Shown here piece after piece: positions 31,105 through 40,360 of a DNA stretch of 64,000 bases. Source of the stretch: Kitasatospora sp. NBC_01250 (GTDB taxonomy: Bacteria > Actinomycetota > Actinomycetes > Streptomycetales > Streptomycetaceae); contig NZ_CP108476.1 of assembly GCF_036226465.1 (NCBI RefSeq), positions 5,580,001 to 5,644,000 on the forward strand. The letters run 5' to 3'. How positions within the stretch are numbered: the first letter of the stretch is position 1; each line of letters begins with the position of its first letter. The position numbers and the translations under genes were made by a program. Under the pieces are notes generated by a model. It was given only the letters and a program-made list of their open reading frames with translations. It did not search any database and was not told where the DNA came from.

Positions 31105-33890
31105 GGAAGCTCCTCTCCTGGAAGGTCGCGCTGCGCATCGCCCGCCGCGACGCGCTGCGCGCCAAGGGCCGCAGCCTGCTGGTGCTGGCCATGATCGCGA
31201 TGCCGGTGCTCGGCGTCACCGGCATCGACGTGGTCTACCGCAGCAGCACCCTGACCCCCGCCGAGCAGCTCGACCGCGGGCAGGGCCGCGCCGACCTGCT
31301 GCTCGCTTCGCACCTGCGCGGCGGCACCGTCCAGCAGGCACCGCTCCCCAGCGAGGGCGAGTTCGACGAACCCCCCGCCGCGACGCTCACCCCCCAGCAG
31401 CAGCGCAGCGTGCAGACCGACCCGGCCGTGCTGGCCGCCCAGTTGCTGCCGCCCGGCTCGGTACTGGTCCCGCTGCAGAAGAGCCAGGGCCTGCAGGCCG
31501 GCACCGCGCACGGACAGCTGCAGACCGTGGCGACCGAGGCCGACCTGACCGACCCGATCTGGCACGGCAAGATCAACCTGATTCACGGTCATGCCCCGGT
31601 GGACGGCGGACAGATCGCCGTCACGCAGCGCTTCCTGGACGACTCCGGCCTCGAGCTCGGCGGCACCACCAGGCTGCAGGGCCTGGGCGAGGCGCCCTTC
31701 ACCATCACCGGGGTGGTCGAGTACCCGGACGAGCTCGGGCTCAACGCCATGGTCGCGCGCCCCGGCGCGCTGAGCGGCGGGCAGCCCTCGGACGCCTCCC
31801 CGGTCACCGGCTGGCTGGTGCGACTGCCGGCCGGCGCCACCGTCGACTGGGCCAAGGTCCAGGAACTGAACCAGTACGGCTTCGTGGCCACCTCGCGCAG
31901 CGTGGTGCTGAACCCGCCGGCCCGCTCCCAGGTGCCGTACTACGTCCAGCACGGCAACGTGTCGGGCGACAGCTACTTCAACCGGACCACCGTGGTGGTG
32001 CTGGTCACCGTCGCCGGCATGGCGCTGCTGGAGATCGTGCTGCTGGCGGGCCCTGCCTTCGCCGTCGGGGCCCGGCGCTCCCGGCGGCAGTTGGGTCTGC
32101 TGGCCGCCGCCGGTGGTGACCAGGCGCAGGTGCGCGCGGTGGTGCTGGGCGGCGGGGTGGTGCTGGGCCTGGCCGGGGCGGCGGTCGGCGTGCTGCTGGC
32201 CGTGCTGCTCGTGGCGGTCACCCGGCCGTGGACCGAACCGATGGCCGGCCGTCGGTTCGGAGCGCTGCGGGTGCTCCCGCTCGACCTGCTCGGCATCATC
32301 GCGATCGGGCTGGCCACCGGGCTGCTCGCCGCCGTCGTGCCGGCCTTCCAGGCCTCCCGGCAGGACGTGGTGGCCGCGCTCACCGGCCGGGGCGGGGTCA
32401 AGCCGCCGTCCAGGAAGGTCACCCTGCTGGGGCTGCTGATGCTGACCGGCGGGGCGGCGCTGGCCCTGCTCGGCGCGACCCGTGGGCTGGGCGCCCGTAG
32501 CGCGACGGTGCTCGGCGGCTCGATGATCGCCGAGCTGGGCATGGTCGCCTGCACCCCGATGGTGGTCGGGCTCTTCGGCAAGCTGGGTCGCTGGCTGCCG
32601 CTGGGCCCCCGACTGGCGCTGCGCGACTCGGTGCGCCACCGCGGCCGGACCGCGCCGGCGGTGGCCGCCGTGATGGCGGCGGTGGCCGGGGCCGTCGCGG
32701 TGGGGATCTACACCGCGAGCGCCGACGAGGCGAGCCGGCAGTCCTACCAGCCCTCGGCGCCGAGCAAGGGGGTCACCCTGTCCTTCTACAACGCCGCCGT
32801 GGGCAGCCCGGCGGTCTTCGCCGACCAGCGCGCCGCGGTCGAGCGCTCCATCCCGGACCTGGGGCCCCGCGCCGACATCAGCACCACGCGCTACCCCGTG
32901 GGGTGCGATGCGACCCACAACCGGTGCGGGCTCGTGCTGGCCGAGGCGTCACCGGCCCAGCGCTGCCCCTTGGAGGACGGCCAGAGGCACAGTCCGGCGG
33001 AGTACGACCAGTCCCGGAGCGACCCGCGCTGTGCGGACACCATGCTGTCCCACGGTGCCTTCGGCTCGCTGGTGGTCGGCGACGCCACCGTGCTGCGCAC
33101 CTTCTTCGGCCTGCACGACAGCGCCGCCGAGCAGGCGGCGGCCGACGGCCGGGTGCTGGTCTTCGACCAGCGGATGCTGCAGGACGGCAAGGCCTACCTG
33201 CGGCTCGAGGAACCCTACTCGCAGTCCCAGCAGGCCCCCTTTGGGCCGCCGCCGAGCCACGAGATCACGGCGGACGCCATGCTGGCGTCGCTCCCGAACT
33301 CACTCGGGGGGATGTTCATGACCCCGCAGACAGCCGTCCGGCTCGGGCTCGGCACCGCCGACGCGGGCTCGGTCTGGGTGCCGCCGGCGATGCCGAAGTC
33401 GGCCGCCGAGCAGCACGCCCGCGCGCAGGTCGCGGCCGTCAGTCAGCAGGGCTGGGACCTGCAGGTCGAGCGCGGCTACCAGACGCAGCACGGCCTGATG
33501 GAGCTCGGTTTGACCGGCTTCGCCGTCCTGGTGGCGCTGGGTGCGGCGGGCATCGCCACCGGGCTGGCCTCCGCCGACTCGCAGCAGGACCTGACCACGC
33601 TGGCCGCGGTCGGCGCGGCGCCGCGGATCCGGCGCACGCTCTCCGGCTTCCAGTGCGGGGTGATCGCGGCGATGGGCGCGGTGCTCGGCACGGTCTGCGG
33701 GATGGTGCCGGCGGTGGCGCTGCGACGGGTCGACGGGACAGCCGCCTCGCCGATCGACCACGCGCACACGGTGATCGCCTTCCCCTGGGCGAACATCGCG
33801 CTGACCCTGGTCGGTCTGCCGCTGCTGGCCGTGCTGCTGGCCGCCCTGCTGACCCGCTCGCGGATCGTCCTGCTGCGGCGGGCCGGCTAG
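31101..33890 (+). CDS. FtsX-domain ABC permease
   Basis: A 929-residue membrane protein. It has an N-terminal helix (about 23-45), a first extracytoplasmic domain (about 50-290), an FtsX block of three or more helices (about 295-460), further helices near 475-500 and 520-545, a second extracytoplasmic domain (about 550-800) and a final FtsX set (about 805-925). Duplicated FtsX architecture is typical of actinobacterial MacB-like exporters involved in envelope stress or antimicrobial peptide export. Extracytoplasmic cysteines (CDATHNRC, QRC, RCADT) could form disulfides. It ends the PadR operon; a hairpin follows at 33918. Confidence 0.88.
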   Translation: MRKLLSWKVALRIARRDALRAKGRSLLVLAMIAMPVLGVTGIDVVYRSSTLTPAEQLDRGQGRADLLLASHLRGGTVQQAPLPSEGEFDEPPAATLTPQQQRSVQTDPAVLAAQLLPPGSVLVPLQKSQGLQAGTAHGQLQTVATEADLTDPIWHGKINLIHGHAPVDGGQIAVTQRFLDDSGLELGGTTRLQGLGEAPFTITGVVEYPDELGLNAMVARPGALSGGQPSDASPVTGWLVRLPAGATVDWAKVQELNQYGFVATSRSVVLNPPARSQVPYYVQHGNVSGDSYFNRTTVVVLVTVAGMALLEIVLLAGPAFAVGARRSRRQLGLLAAAGGDQAQVRAVVLGGGVVLGLAGAAVGVLLAVLLVAVTRPWTEPMAGRRFGALRVLPLDLLGIIAIGLATGLLAAVVPAFQASRQDVVAALTGRGGVKPPSRKVTLLGLLMLTGGAALALLGATRGLGARSATVLGGSMIAELGMVACTPMVVGLFGKLGRWLPLGPRLALRDSVRHRGRTAPAVAAVMAAVAGAVAVGIYTASADEASRQSYQPSAPSKGVTLSFYNAAVGSPAVFADQRAAVERSIPDLGPRADISTTRYPVGCDATHNRCGLVLAEASPAQRCPLEDGQRHSPAEYDQSRSDPRCADTMLSHGAFGSLVVGDATVLRTFFGLHDSAAEQAAADGRVLVFDQRMLQDGKAYLRLEEPYSQSQQAPFGPPPSHEITADAMLASLPNSLGGMFMTPQTAVRLGLGTADAGSVWVPPAMPKSAAEQHARAQVAAVSQQGWDLQVERGYQTQHGLMELGLTGFAVLVALGAAGIATGLASADSQQDLTTLAAVGAAPRIRRTLSGFQCGVIAAMGAVLGTVCGMVPAVALRRVDGTAASPIDHAHTVIAFPWANIALTLVGLPLLAVLLAALLTRSRIVLLRRAG

Positions 33891-33917
33891 CGGCCGCGGC
33901 GGGTGATGGAGGTTACA

Positions 33918-33953
33918 TGTCGCTGTGGTCCCGGGTCGCGGACCACAGCGACA
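33918..33953 (+). terminator. Hairpin terminator of the PadR-ABC operon
   Basis: A perfect 14-bp stem (tgtcgctgtggtcc/ggaccacagcgaca) with an 8-nt loop, 28 nt after the permease stop and 20 nt before the next promoter box. Confidence 0.8.
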
Positions 33954-33972
33954 CGTGGCAGGTCGGGCGAAC

Positions 33973-33978
33973 TAAAGT
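33973..33978 (+). promoter_or_regulatory. -10 box, leaderless type
   Basis: TAAAGT with 7 nt to the ATG at 33986, and no Shine-Dalgarno. Confidence 0.5.
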
Positions 33979-33985
33979 CGTCCGT

Positions 33986-35398
33986 ATGACGAAAACCCCG
34001 GACAGCGTCGTCCGTTCCTTCATCGATCAGCACCAGGCCGGCTTCCTGGCCGACCTGGCCGACTGGCTGCGCATCCCGTCGGTCTCGGCCGACCCGGAGC
34101 GGGCCGGCGACGTGCGCCGGTCGGCCGAGTGGCTGGTGGCCAAGCTGCGCGAGACCGGGTTCCCGGTCGCGGAGGTCTGGGAGTCCGACGGGCTGCCCGC
34201 GGTCTTCGCCGAGTGGCCCTCGGGCGAGGCCGACGCGCCCACCGTGCTGGTCTACGGCCACCACGACGTGCAGCCCGCCGCCAAGGCGGACGGCTGGGAC
34301 ACCGAGCCGTTCGAGCCGGTGACCATCGGCAACCGGCTCTACGCCCGCGGCGCCGCCGACGACAAGGGCCAGGTGTTCTTCCACACCCTGGGCCTGCGCG
34401 CGCACCTGGCCGCCACCGGACGGACCGCGCCGGCCGTCAACCTCAAGCTGCTGATCGAGGGCGAGGAGGAGTCCGGCTCGCCGAACTTCAGCGCGCTGAT
34501 CCGTCGTCAGGCCGAGCGGCTCGCCGCCGACCTGGTCTTCGTCTCGGACACCGGGATGTGGAGCGAGACCACGCCCACCGTCTGCACCGGCATGCGCGGC
34601 AAGGCCGACTGCCAGATCGACCTGTACGGCCCGGACAGCGACATCCACTCCGGCTCCTTCGGCGGTGCGGTGCCCAACCCGGCCGCCACCGCCGCCGAGC
34701 TGGCGTCCGCGCTGCACGACGCCGAGCGGCGGGTCGCGGTGCCCGGCTTCTACGACGGCGTGGTCGAGCTGACCGGGCACGAGCGCGAGCTCTTCGCCAA
34801 GCTGCCCTTCGACGAGGAGGGCTGGCTGCGCACCGCGAAGTCGCACGGCACCCAGGGCGAGGCCGGCTACTCGACCCTGGAGCGGGTCTGGGCCCGGCCC
34901 ACCGCCGAGGTCAACGGCCTCTGGGGCGGCTACACCGGCCCGGGCAGCAAGACCATCGTGCCGGCCGAGGCGCACCTCAAGATCTCCTTCCGGCTGGTCG
35001 CCGGGCAGGACACCGAGCGGGTCGAGCAGGCGATCGCCGACTGGGTGGCCGGGCAGCTGCCGGACGGCATCCGGCACGAGATCACCTTCCGGGCCGCGAC
35101 CCGTCCCTGCCTGACCCCGCTGGACCACCCGGCGCTGCAGTCCACCGTGCGGGCGATGGGCCGGGCCTTCGAGCAGGAGATCCTCTTCACCCGCGAGGGT
35201 GGTTCCGGGCCGGCCGCCGACCTGCAGGACGTGCTCGGGGCGCCGGTGCTCTTCCTCGGCATCTCGGTGCCCTCGGACGGCTGGCACTCCATCAACGAGA
35301 AGGTCGAACTCGACCTGCTGCGCAAGGGGGTGGAGGCCGCCGCCTACCTGTGGGGCGACCTCGCCGAGAACTACCGGCTGCCCGCCGCCGGCCGCTGA
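33986..35398 (+). CDS. M20-family dipeptidase/aminoacylase-like metallopeptidase
   Basis: A 470-residue cytosolic enzyme. Zinc ligands are visible in VYGHHDVQP (about 90), ARGAADDKGQ (Asp bridging residue, about 121), the catalytic Glu in LIEGEEESGS (about 155), VSDTGMW (about 187) and the C-terminal SDGWHSINE. The lid domain (about 215-375) includes the GGYTGPGSKT loop. It removes amino acids from dipeptides or acylated amino acids. It has its own leaderless-type promoter just after a terminator, so it is separate from the ABC operon. Confidence 0.88.
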   Translation: MTKTPDSVVRSFIDQHQAGFLADLADWLRIPSVSADPERAGDVRRSAEWLVAKLRETGFPVAEVWESDGLPAVFAEWPSGEADAPTVLVYGHHDVQPAAKADGWDTEPFEPVTIGNRLYARGAADDKGQVFFHTLGLRAHLAATGRTAPAVNLKLLIEGEEESGSPNFSALIRRQAERLAADLVFVSDTGMWSETTPTVCTGMRGKADCQIDLYGPDSDIHSGSFGGAVPNPAATAAELASALHDAERRVAVPGFYDGVVELTGHERELFAKLPFDEEGWLRTAKSHGTQGEAGYSTLERVWARPTAEVNGLWGGYTGPGSKTIVPAEAHLKISFRLVAGQDTERVEQAIADWVAGQLPDGIRHEITFRAATRPCLTPLDHPALQSTVRAMGRAFEQEILFTREGGSGPAADLQDVLGAPVLFLGISVPSDGWHSINEKVELDLLRKGVEAAAYLWGDLAENYRLPAAGR

Positions 35399-35442
35399 CG
35401 TGCCGGCTCAACTGACGTATCTCGGATCGGGGACGGATCGAC

Positions 35443-36384
35443 GTGAGCACCATGCCTGACACCGAACAGCCGCTGGGGCCCGTGCTGGCCAGGGCCGGGG
35501 TGGACCGGGCGGCCCAGCACCGCCTGGACGAGCCGTGGCTGGCGGCCGCCTGGAGCCATCCCAGCACCAAGGTGCTGCCGATCGCCGGTGGCGAGGCTTT
35601 CGTGGTGGACACCGAGACCGGCACCGAGCTGGTCCTGCTGCCCTCCTTCGAGGCGCCGCAGACCGGTGACCGCTACTTCCTGGGCACCGACGCGGACGGC
35701 GTGTCCTACTTCGCGCTGGCCGGTGAGACGCTGCCGGGGCGCCTCGACGGCGACGCGCGCCCGGCCGGGCTGCGCGAGGTCGGCGCCACCCTCTCCGACC
35801 GCGACGCCGGGCTGCTGGTGCACGCGGTGGCCCTGGAGCACTGGCACCGGCTGCACAGCTTCTGCTCGCGCTGCGGGCACCCGACGGAGAAGGCCGGTGC
35901 GGGCCACCTGCGCCGCTGCACCTCCTGCGCGGCCGAGCACTACCCGCGCACCGACCCGGCGGTGATCATGGTGATCACCGACGAGCAGGACCGCTGCCTG
36001 CTGGGCCGTCAGGCGCTCTGGCCGGAGGGCCGCTGGTCGACGCTGGCCGGCTTCGTCGAGCCGGGCGAGTCGATCGAGCAGGCGGTGGCCCGCGAGGTGC
36101 TGGAGGAGGCCGGGGTGCGGGTCGGTGAGGTCAGCTACGTGGCCAGCCAGCCGTGGCCGTTCCCGGCCAGCCTGATGCTGGGCTTCGTCGGCAAGGCCGA
36201 GCCGGGCGGCACCGCGATCACGGTGGACGGCGAGGAGCTGGCCGAGGCGCGCTGGTTCTCCCGGGAGGAGCTGCGGGCCGGCATGGAGTCCGGCGAGATC
36301 CTGCCGCCCTCGGGGATCTCGATCGCCCGGCACCTGATCGAGCGCTGGTACGGCGGGCCGATGCCGAGCGCTGCGCGCTGGTAG
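35443..36384 (+). CDS. nudC: NAD(+)/NADH diphosphatase NudC
   Basis: A 313-residue NUDIX enzyme with the NudC-specific zinc ribbon (CSRC...CTSC, about 141-162), the NUDIX box GFVEPGESIEQAVAREVLEEAGV (shown in parts: GFVEPGE, REVLEEAG; about 204-226) and the defining SQPWPFPASLM motif just after it. It hydrolyses NADH/NAD and removes 5'-NAD caps from RNA. The GTG at 35443 is used; an ATG three codons on (35452) is equally possible. In mycobacteria the same enzyme lies by mrx1 and uvrD2, as here. Confidence 0.93.
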   Translation: MSTMPDTEQPLGPVLARAGVDRAAQHRLDEPWLAAAWSHPSTKVLPIAGGEAFVVDTETGTELVLLPSFEAPQTGDRYFLGTDADGVSYFALAGETLPGRLDGDARPAGLREVGATLSDRDAGLLVHAVALEHWHRLHSFCSRCGHPTEKAGAGHLRRCTSCAAEHYPRTDPAVIMVITDEQDRCLLGRQALWPEGRWSTLAGFVEPGESIEQAVAREVLEEAGVRVGEVSYVASQPWPFPASLMLGFVGKAEPGGTAITVDGEELAEARWFSREELRAGMESGEILPPSGISIARHLIERWYGGPMPSAARW

Positions 36385-36435
36385 CGGACGGGGGCGCGGC
36401 CTCGGCGGCGCCCCGCACAGGAGTGGAAATAGCGC

Positions 36436-36467
36436 GGGGGGCGTGTGGGAAATAACCCACGCCCCCC
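36436..36467 (+). terminator. Hairpin terminator of nudC
   Basis: A perfect 10-bp stem (ggggggcgtg/cacgcccccc) with further inner pairing, followed by gttgtctt, slightly T-rich. Confidence 0.75.
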
Positions 36468-36620
36468 GTTGTCTTGCCGCGCGCTCGAATGGTCACAGGT
36501 CCGGGAGTATTGGGTGTCTGTGCAGGTCAGATACCCTGTCTCGATCTTCTGATCAATTTCCCGGCGGGCAATCATGGCCAATTATGGGCGGTTTAGCTGA
36601 AATGCCCCGGCCGGCGTCGC

Positions 36621-36626
36621 TACATT
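36621..36626 (+). promoter_or_regulatory. -10 box, leaderless type
   Basis: TACATT with 6 nt to the GTG at 36633. Confidence 0.45.
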
Positions 36627-36632
36627 CCCAGG

Positions 36633-37517
36633 GTGACCATCTCCAGTGGAAGCGTTCCGTCCCCCAAGTACCAGCGACTGGCCGCCGACCTGCGCCGCCG
36701 GATCGCGGCCGGAGAGTGGCGCGGCGACACCGCCCTCCCGGTGGAGTCCGAACTGGAGCAGCAGTACGGCGTGGCCCGCAACACCGTCCGCCTGGCGGTC
36801 GACGTGCTGGTCAACGAGGGGCGGCTGGTGCGGCTGCAAGGCAAGGGCACCTTCCTGCGTGAGCACCCGGTGCTGGACCACTGGGCCTTCGGGCCGCCGC
36901 TGACCGCCTCACCGGTGGACGCGGTGGCGCACCAGGCCGTGGGGCCGGCGGCGGAGCTGCTGTCGCCCGGCCGCGCCGGGCCGGCCCCCGCGGTGCCCGC
37001 GCAGCGCAACGGCCTGGCATCGCCCAGCGCCGTCTACAGCGTCGAGGCGGACGCGGCCGGCCGGTCGCTGACGGCCGAGTTCGAGATGCTCATCGTGCGA
37101 GCCCGGGTGGACATCGCCGAGCGCCTGGGGCTGCGGCCCGGCGAAGCGGTGGTGGTCCGCCGCCAGCTGCGGCTGATGGACCGCGAGCCCTACTCGATCG
37201 AGGAGAGCCACTACCGGGCCGGGGTGGCGGCCGGGACGGCGCTGATGGAGCCCGACCCGGTGCCGGGCGGGGACGAGGCGGTGCTGGCGGCGCTGGGGCG
37301 CAGCGAGATCGGGGCGGTGGACCAGCTGGTCTCCCGGATGCCCGGGCCCGAGGAGGCGCAGTGGTTCCAGGGCGGGCCCGGGGTGCCGCTGCTGGTGCAG
37401 ACCCGGGTCACCTACGACCGGCGCGGACCGGTCCGGGTGATCGAGACCCGCTACTCGGCGGACCGCTGCCGGCTCGTCTACGGGCTCGGCGAGCTGGCAG
37501 CCCGGCCGGTCGGCTGA
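36633..37517 (+). CDS. GntR-family regulator with UTRA-like domain
   Basis: A 294-residue regulator with a GntR winged helix at about 10-75 (KYQRLAADLRRRIAAGEW, VARNTVRLAVDVLVNEG, GKGTFL). An Ala/Pro linker follows, then a UTRA/HutC-type ligand domain (about 125-290; VVRRQLRLMDREPYSIEESHY and the terminal VIETRYSADRCRLVYGL). Ligands of this class are often sugars, amino acids or phosphorylated metabolites. No obvious target operon adjoins it. It seems an insertion into the otherwise conserved nudC-mrx1-uvrD2 order. The start is GTG, leaderless. Confidence 0.88.
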   Translation: MTISSGSVPSPKYQRLAADLRRRIAAGEWRGDTALPVESELEQQYGVARNTVRLAVDVLVNEGRLVRLQGKGTFLREHPVLDHWAFGPPLTASPVDAVAHQAVGPAAELLSPGRAGPAPAVPAQRNGLASPSAVYSVEADAAGRSLTAEFEMLIVRARVDIAERLGLRPGEAVVVRRQLRLMDREPYSIEESHYRAGVAAGTALMEPDPVPGGDEAVLAALGRSEIGAVDQLVSRMPGPEEAQWFQGGPGVPLLVQTRVTYDRRGPVRVIETRYSADRCRLVYGLGELAARPVG

Positions 37518-37526
37518 CCGGCCGGG
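37501..37526. terminator. Bidirectional hairpin between the GntR and mycoredoxin genes
   Basis: A perfect 11-bp stem cccggccggtc/gaccggccggg with a GGCT loop; it overlaps the GntR stop codon and lies between convergent genes. Confidence 0.7.
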
Positions 37527-37542
37527 CCGCCCGCAGCCGGCG

Positions 37543-37797
37543 TCAGGCGGCGAGCGCCTTCTGGACGTCGCGCAGGCTCGGGTTGGTCATCACGGTCTCC
37601 TTGCCGCTGGGGGCGACCACCAGGACGGTGGGAACCGTCTGGTTGCCGTCGTTGACCGACTCGACGAACGACGCGGAACCCGGGTCGTGCTCGATGTTGA
37701 TCTCGGTGTAGCCGATGCCCTCGCGGTCCAGCTGGCTCTTCAGCCGCTGGCAGTAGCCGCACCAGGTCGTGCTGTACATCGTCACGCTGCCGGACAT
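37543..37797 (-). CDS. mrx1: Mycoredoxin-1 type glutaredoxin
   Basis: An 84-residue thioredoxin-fold protein (MSGSVTMYSTTWCGYCQRL) with the CGYC active site (residues about 13-16) and the cis-Pro in TVPTVLV. Mycoredoxins reduce mycothiol-mixed disulfides, coupling to the mycothiol/Mtr system of actinobacteria. The ATG at 37797 has GAAGGAG 8 nt upstream. It is divergent from uvrD2 and next to nudC, the same grouping as mycobacterial Rv3198A. Confidence 0.92.
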   Translation of the reverse strand: MSGSVTMYSTTWCGYCQRLKSQLDREGIGYTEINIEHDPGSASFVESVNDGNQTVPTVLVVAPSGKETVMTNPSLRDVQKALAA

Positions 37798-38018
37798 CGA
37801 ACGGGCTCCTTCGTCATCGGGTGGTCTCGCGCTGCACAACGTACGTGACGGCGCCGCCATTCCTGGTCGACCGGTGGGGTGCGACCCGGGCTGATGGTCG
37901 TACCGGGCCTGTGGACAGCGGGCCGTGGGCTGTCGGTGATTCCTGCCAGGATGTCCGGACCGGGCCGATGTGCCCGAACCCGGGCTACTGCGTCCGGCGG
38001 GCTGAGAGGATGGAGCCC

Positions 38019-40352
38019 ATGCAGGAAGAGCTGTTGATCGGTAACCACGGCGGCCCCGACGACGGGTACGGCGGCGGGTACGGCGGGCGCCCCGCCGACC
38101 CGGACGCCGTGCTGGCCGGGCTCGACCCCGAGCAGCGCTCGGTCGCCACCGCTCTGCACGGGCCCGTCTGCGTGCTCGCGGGTGCCGGCACGGGCAAGAC
38201 CAGGGCGATCACCCACCGGATCGCCTACGGCGTGCGCAGCGGCGTCTTCCAGCCCCAGCAGGTGCTGGCCGTCACCTTCACCGCCCGGGCGGCCGGCGAG
38301 ATGCGCGGCCGGCTGCGCCAGCTCGGCGCCGACGGGGTGCAGGCCAGGACCTTCCACGCCGCCGCGCTGCGCCAGCTTCAGTACTTCTGGCCGCGCGCGG
38401 TCGGCGGCGAGGTGCCGCGGCTGCTGGAGCGCAAGGTCCAGCTGGTCGCCGAGGCCGCCGGGCGCAGCGGCCTGCGGGTGCAGCGCACCGAGCTGCGCGA
38501 CCTGACCGGTGAGATCGAGTGGGCCAAGGTCACCCAGATCGTGCCCGACGACTACCCGGTCGCGGTGGGCAAGTCCGGCCGGGAGGCGCCGCGCGATCCC
38601 GCCGAGATCGCCCGGGTCTACGCGACCTACGAGCAGACCAAGCGCGACCGCAACGTCATCGACTTCGAGGACGTGCTGCTGCTCACCGCCGCGATCCTGG
38701 AGGACCGCCCGGAGATCGCCGAGCGGGTGCGCGCCCAGTACCGCCACTTCACCGTCGACGAGTACCAGGACGTCTCGCCGCTCCAGCAGCGGCTGCTCGA
38801 CCAGTGGACCGGCGGCGGGGCGGGCGCCAGCCTGTGCGTGGTCGGCGACGCCAGCCAGACCATCTACTCCTTCACCGGCGCCACCCCCGACTACCTGTTG
38901 AACTTCCGGGTCAAGCACCCCGACGCCACCGTGGTGAAGCTGATCCGCGACTACCGCTCCACCCCGCAGGTGGTGCACCTGGCCAACGGCCTGCTCGCCC
39001 AGGCCCGCGGCGCGGCCGCCCGGCACCGGCTGGAGCTGGTCTCGCAGCGCCCGGCCGGCCCCGAGCCGGTCTACGTCGAGTACGTGGACGAGCCCACCGA
39101 GGCCGAGAGCACTGCGCACCGCATCAAGGAGCTGCTCGCCCAGGGCGTGCGGGCCAGCGAGATCGCGGTGCTGTTCCGGACCAACGGCCAGTCCGAGGTC
39201 TACGAGCAGGCACTGGCCGATCTCGGCCTGTCCTACCAGCTCAAGGGTGCCGAGCGGTTCTTCGAACGGCCCGAGGTGCGCGAGGCGGGGCTGCTGCTGC
39301 GCGGGGCCGCCAGGGCCGGCAGCGATCCGCTGACCGCCGATGCGCCCGACCTCGCCGCCCAGGTGCGCGCCGTGCTGGCCACCCGCGGCTTCACCGCGAC
39401 GCCGCCGGCCGGCTCCGGTGCGGTGCGCGAGCGGTGGGAGTCGCTGGCCGCGCTGGTCCGCCTCGCCGAGGAGTTCGAGGCCGCCCGGCAGGCGGCCGGC
39501 GAGGCGGGCGACCTCGCCGCCTACGTCGCCGAGCTGGACGCGCGGGCCGCGGCCCAGCACGCCCCGGCGGTGGAGGGCGTGACGCTCGCCTCGCTGCACG
39601 CCGCCAAGGGCCTGGAGTGGGACGCCGTCTTCCTGGTCGGTCTGACCGAGGGCACGCTGCCGATCATCTACGCCAAGACCGACGAGCAGGTGGAGGAGGA
39701 GCGCCGGCTGCTCTACGTCGGGGTGACCCGGGCGCGCGAGCACCTCTCGCTCTCCTGGGCGCTGTCGCGCTCGCCGGGCGGGCGGGCCAGCCGCAAGCCG
39801 AGCCGCTTCCTGGACGGCCTGCGGCCGGGTTCCACGGCGGGTGGCTCCCGCGGGGCCGGTCGCGGGGGCGCGGAGGGCGGTGCGGAGCGCTCGGCCGGGC
39901 GCCGGGCGCCGCGCGGGCCGGTCAAGTGCCGGGTCTGCGGGCGCACCCTGACCGAGGCGGTGGAGCGCAAGCTGCGCCGCTGCGAGGACTGCCCCTCCCA
40001 GATGGACGAGGGCCTGTACGAGCGGCTGCGGGAGTGGCGCTCGCAGCAGGCCAAGGAGCAGGCCGTGCCGGCCTACGTGGTCTTCACCGACGCGACCTTG
40101 ATGGCGATCGCCGAGGACGCGCCCTCGACCACCGGCGAACTGAGCCTGATCTCGGGCGTCGGCGCCATGAAGCTGGACAAATACGGTGCCGCCGTGCTGT
40201 CGTTGTGCTCGGGGGAAGACCCCGGGCAGGCGTCCGCCGAGGCGGAGGAACTCCCGGGTGAAGCCGTCGGCGACCACGCCACGGACGATGCGGAGCAGGC
40301 TCCGCAGGAGCTGTCGGGGGAGCCGTTCGAGCCCCCCGCGGACCAGCCCTGA
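38019..40352 (+). CDS. uvrD2: UvrD2-type SF1A DNA helicase with zinc motif and HRDC domain
   Basis: About 777 residues. Walker A GAGTGKT is near 56-62, Walker B VDEYQDVS near 246, GDASQTIYSFTGA follows, then LASLHAAKGLEWDAVF and LLYVGVTRAREHL. After the motor comes the UvrD2-specific tetracysteine (CRVC near 637, CEDC near 655) and a C-terminal HRDC domain (about 685-745). It is a 3'-5' helicase essential in mycobacteria. ATG 38019 is chosen; ATG 38010 is in frame nine bases upstream. GAGGAT seven bases before 38019 could be a weak -10. The acidic last 45 residues are probably disordered. Confidence 0.9.
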   Translation: MQEELLIGNHGGPDDGYGGGYGGRPADPDAVLAGLDPEQRSVATALHGPVCVLAGAGTGKTRAITHRIAYGVRSGVFQPQQVLAVTFTARAAGEMRGRLRQLGADGVQARTFHAAALRQLQYFWPRAVGGEVPRLLERKVQLVAEAAGRSGLRVQRTELRDLTGEIEWAKVTQIVPDDYPVAVGKSGREAPRDPAEIARVYATYEQTKRDRNVIDFEDVLLLTAAILEDRPEIAERVRAQYRHFTVDEYQDVSPLQQRLLDQWTGGGAGASLCVVGDASQTIYSFTGATPDYLLNFRVKHPDATVVKLIRDYRSTPQVVHLANGLLAQARGAAARHRLELVSQRPAGPEPVYVEYVDEPTEAESTAHRIKELLAQGVRASEIAVLFRTNGQSEVYEQALADLGLSYQLKGAERFFERPEVREAGLLLRGAARAGSDPLTADAPDLAAQVRAVLATRGFTATPPAGSGAVRERWESLAALVRLAEEFEAARQAAGEAGDLAAYVAELDARAAAQHAPAVEGVTLASLHAAKGLEWDAVFLVGLTEGTLPIIYAKTDEQVEEERRLLYVGVTRAREHLSLSWALSRSPGGRASRKPSRFLDGLRPGSTAGGSRGAGRGGAEGGAERSAGRRAPRGPVKCRVCGRTLTEAVERKLRRCEDCPSQMDEGLYERLREWRSQQAKEQAVPAYVVFTDATLMAIAEDAPSTTGELSLISGVGAMKLDKYGAAVLSLCSGEDPGQASAEAEELPGEAVGDHATDDAEQAPQELSGEPFEPPADQP

Positions 40353-40360
40353 AACTCGCC

